Part shown: piece by piece, positions 61,432 through 64,000 of the stretch | How positions within the stretch are numbered: the first letter of the stretch is position 1 | Layout of the letters: each line of letters starts with the position of its first letter | NCBI GenBank assembly: GCA_039545275.1 | Contig: BCHS01000009.1 | Location: 372,001-436,000 of the forward strand | Origin: Pseudomicrostroma phylloplanum | Taxonomy: Eukaryota; Basidiomycota; Exobasidiomycetes; Microstromatales | Length of the DNA: 64,000 nt | Reading direction: 5' to 3' | Position numbers and translations under genes: made by a program | The notes under the pieces: model-generated | Database searches by the model: none | What the model was told of the DNA's origin: nothing | The model's input: only the letters and a program-made list of their open reading frames with translations

Positions 61432-64000
61432 CTACCGAAAGTACACTGAGCGTATGGAGCCAAGACTGTCATCCGGATCCACACTCTCCGCACCGCCATC
61501 AGCGCCGCCATGAGACGGCAACCGGCTCGGCGCCTTCATCTGAACCTGAAAGCCCTTCTGCTCCCTCTCCCTCTCCCTCGGTCTAGGCGCGGGTGAAGAG
61601 GTGCTGAAGCTCTTGCGCATATGGCGATTGCGGTTGTCTGCTCGCAGACCGAGGCCGAGGCCGAGAGCGGTTGCTGCCTCGATGGCTTCCACGGCCGCGG
61701 AAGAGGAGGAGGAGGAGCCGAGTCGCTTCCGTTCCGACCTCGTCGGCGTCTCGCCGCAAGATTCGTTGGCATAGGCCTTGCGCGAGAGCGTAGGGGACCA
61801 CTGAGAGGGCAAGAAGATGGGCGAGGAGATATCGCCCCTTTGACTCAGAAGCCTGCGTGGGATGTCGCTGCCTGGCGGGGGAAGCGGGGATGCGTGGTCT
61901 GCGCCTTGCTCCATGGATGTAGAGGAAGAGAGCCACGGGATGGCAGTGGTCTTCTTGACAGATGCACGCGTGTTGTTGGGAGAGGTCTTGGCGGATGCTG
62001 GCGACGATTGCGCCGGACCGAGCTCAACACTGGTCGTAGAGAGTCCGTGGTGCTGCATGAGGTATCTGGATGGGGAGAAATGGCGGAATTTGTGGCCTGT
62101 AAGTAGTGAGTGCAAGCTGTCCGCCTCGACAAAGAGTCTTTGTTACACACCTTGTGAGCTCTTGCCACCCTCCTCCCACTCGCACCATGATCGTCCGTGA
62201 TCTCAATATCCTGCAAAAGCACAAACGTGGATCTGGATGTCCTACCCAGTACTTTCCACTATGATCCTCATAGGCAGCATTCCCCGATGGCTTGACCGCC
62301 TCGATCTTGACGGGCACCGACAACCTGTTGATGGTTTGGGCCACGGCAACGTCGAGCTTGCTCTTCGGATTCGCCCTGTAGCTGTTCGGTCGATCCGGAA
62401 GCTTGGGTGTGGCAGCAGATGCAGGACGTCTTCGAGGAGCAGAGGCAGAAGGCTTCACGGATGGTGTTCGCGGAGTCGAAGTCCCCATGCTGGAAGGCCG
62501 AGCGAAGGTGCTCGGCGCTCGAAGTCTTGAAGGCGTGGGTGTACCGAATGGATCACTGGTGATCCCAGATTTTAGATGGGGCGCAGTCGGAGTAGCTGGG
62601 GATCCTGTGATGCTGGTCAAGCGAGTCCTGGCTGCAGTGGGTGCTCTAGGAGTAGCCGGACCAGGGCTTGCAGAGGATCGGCGCCGAGGCATTTGCGTGA
62701 CGGTGGCATCTTGGTCCTCTAACGGTATGCTCTTGTGTGCGCCTGATTTCCTTCGAAGGGCTCTCAACGCCGTTGCGGTAGGCGCATGATTTGTTGAAGA
62801 TGCCGAGCTAATCTTTCTGGCTCGAGGGATCGAAGAGGCTGAGGGAGCGGGAGACACCGAAGGACGGGCGGCAGCTGACGCGATCTTCGAAGTCGGTGCA
62901 GTAGCGACACTGACCGTACTTGTAGACGAGAAGCCGAATCTGCTCGACATGCTCATGACAGGCGAAGGTGGTAGGGAGGCGCTGCTGCTTTCCCGCGAAA
63001 TGGTGCTTGCCAAGGAAGATACGCTCGAGCTTCTCTGCAAGCCCGGGTTCAGCACGTCGCTGGCCATCTCTGCCATGTCTACATAGGAGCGGTCGATCTG
63101 CGCCAGCCTCTCCTTGACTCGAACATCCTGCGAGACAGGCGCAGCTGCTTGCTTTGCTTGTTCCAAGGTGGGCTCCAGAGCTGTAAGAGCTTCACGGATG
63201 CGCTGTACGTCGCTGACGCAGGATGCAACGCCACTGTCCTCATTTCGTGGAGTATAGCGCGGAGGGTCCGTGATACGAGCTTCTTGCTTCACGGGGTGGG
63301 TATCAAAAGGCGATGAGGCACGCAGGACCTCTTCGAAAGAAGCGTTACCTGTCTGGTCTAGCAGATCCAGAAAGGAAGCAAGCGCTGCCTCACTCTCTGC
63401 CGCCTTTTGAGAGAAGATTGTCAGCAGCCTAAAGCGATTAACCTGCTCTGCTCTCTGCAGTAACACAGTCTCTAGACTAGCAGCAGCCGGCTCTGCGCCG
63501 TGATCTCGCAGGACTGCAGCTACCTCTCCTCTCAGCTGCTCCCAGTCGTGTTGTACACTTCTGTTCTGTTCATTGGTAGGGAAGTCCAAGAAGGCCTTCA
63601 TCTGGGCCATTCCGTCGAGAATAGTCTGGGTCTCGACGTCTCCGCCAGTCAGCCTGACGGCGAGCTCTGCAATCTTGGGCCCTGCATCCGGCACCTCGAT
63701 GGGCGCATACACATTCGACGAGGACTCGGTTTCTTGTGTTGGTGGCAGAGATGAGGCTGACTTGCTTCTCACCACGTCTGTAGACCCTGCAGAGATCCGG
63801 AAGCGTCCTTCCAGATCCGCAGATAGGGAGGAGACGCTCGATTTGGACCTCGTTAGCTCACTGGCCACATGTAAAGGCTGTCTGGAATAAACAGGCGCTT
63901 CACCGCCTTCAGCGAGTATCACTCCATCCAAGCGTGCTAGCAAGTCCTGCACTGCTGATGCGATCTGCGCCGCTTCTTGCTGTGCGAGAGCAACGGTAGA
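61432..64000 (-). CDS. GAS2/GAR-domain cytoskeleton-associated protein (5' end beyond window)
   Basis: GAR domains bind microtubules; fungal proteins of this kind are probable cytoskeletal linkers. The frame is open at base 64000 with no start inside the window, so the N-terminus is missing. Visible exons: 64000..62151 and 62065..61432, 827 residues. Preferred intron 62150..62066 (85 bp, GTGTGT...ttctccccatccag) gives GGGWQELTR|YLMQHHG, which aligns with family sequence GGGW-x-EL-x-x-(F/Y)L. The first half has helical segments (VQDLLARLDGVILAEGG, DWEQLRGEVAAVLRDHGAEP, IREALTALEPTLEQAKQ) resembling a spectrin-like bundle. A Ser/Pro/Arg/Thr-rich basic linker follows. The GAR domain (about 537-620 of the visible part) reads LDVAVAQTINRLSVPVKIE, GKYWVGHPDPRLCFCRILRS, RTIMVRVGGGWQEL. 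The C-terminal 200 residues are Ser-rich and basic. Confidence 0.85.

Noticed and set aside
61621..62106. 161-codon plus-strand frame opposite the GAR gene tail
   Set aside because: The minus strand has the better case: continuity with the GAR domain through a canonical intron.
62199..62215. Apparent 3' splice site (gtgcttttgcag on the minus strand) inside the GAR domain
   Set aside because: Using it would remove or shift the conserved FCRILRS segment, which reads correctly without splicing.
1..64000. tRNA, rRNA, transposon or CRISPR content
   Set aside because: I looked for B-box-like motifs, terminal inverted repeats, reverse-transcriptase or transposase motifs and regularly spaced repeats and saw none I could support. 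A covariance-model tRNA scan would be the decisive check.

Overview
The window is nuclear DNA of a fungus, most likely a basidiomycete and plausibly a smut relative (Ustilaginomycotina). The evidence is GC-rich coding sequence, many short introns (mostly 66-120 bp) that nearly all begin GTGAG(T), serine- and glutamine-rich regulatory proteins, a FunK1-type kinase and eukaryote-only protein families. The phylum call is inference from style, not from a marker gene. I find 22 protein genes, 20 complete and 2 cut by the window edges. I saw no rRNA, tRNA, CRISPR array, insertion sequence or prophage.

Layout. 1-7.2 kb, all minus strand: 5' part of a LisH-domain gene, QRI7 (mitochondrial tRNA t6A synthesis), two tandem paralogous secreted proteins, and ATP4 (ATP synthase subunit b). 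7.4-15.2 kb: TAP42 (PP2A regulator), a flavin monooxygenase, a longin/R-SNARE of the VAMP7 type and a PAF-acetylhydrolase-like enzyme with a long charged tail. 15.5-21.7 kb: mitochondrial isoleucyl-tRNA synthetase (ISM1) and a secreted sedolisin protease, divergently arranged. 21.7-24.5 kb is a long repeat-studded gap before CDC25 (24.5-28.0 kb). 28.5-41.3 kb: a large coiled-coil protein, a polyQ C2H2 transcription factor and a divergent G-protein alpha subunit. 41.3-55 kb: NPR2 (GATOR1/SEACIT), MAK10 (NatC), ORC3 and a FunK1 kinase. 55-64 kb: a spartin/senescence-domain protein, a Zn2Cys6 transcription factor and the 3' part of a GAS2/GAR-domain cytoskeletal gene.

As usual in fungi, neighbours are not operons. 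Genes tend to alternate in divergent and convergent pairs with short spacers. Loose themes recur: mitochondrial function (QRI7, ATP4, ISM1), TOR/nutrient signalling (TAP42, NPR2, the G-alpha), and cell-cycle/DNA replication (CDC25, ORC3). Exon structures below were built by hand from splice signals and reading-frame continuity. They agree with family conservation but have no transcript support.

The most unusual items are (i) the tandem secreted pair, which shares intron positions and phases, four cysteines and a 16-bp upstream element; (ii) a 643-residue G-alpha in which the catalytic switch II glutamine is glycine; (iii) a stop-free, length-divisible-by-three intron in the spartin-like gene; and (iv) a FunK1 kinase with YRD and DMG in place of HRD and DFG.
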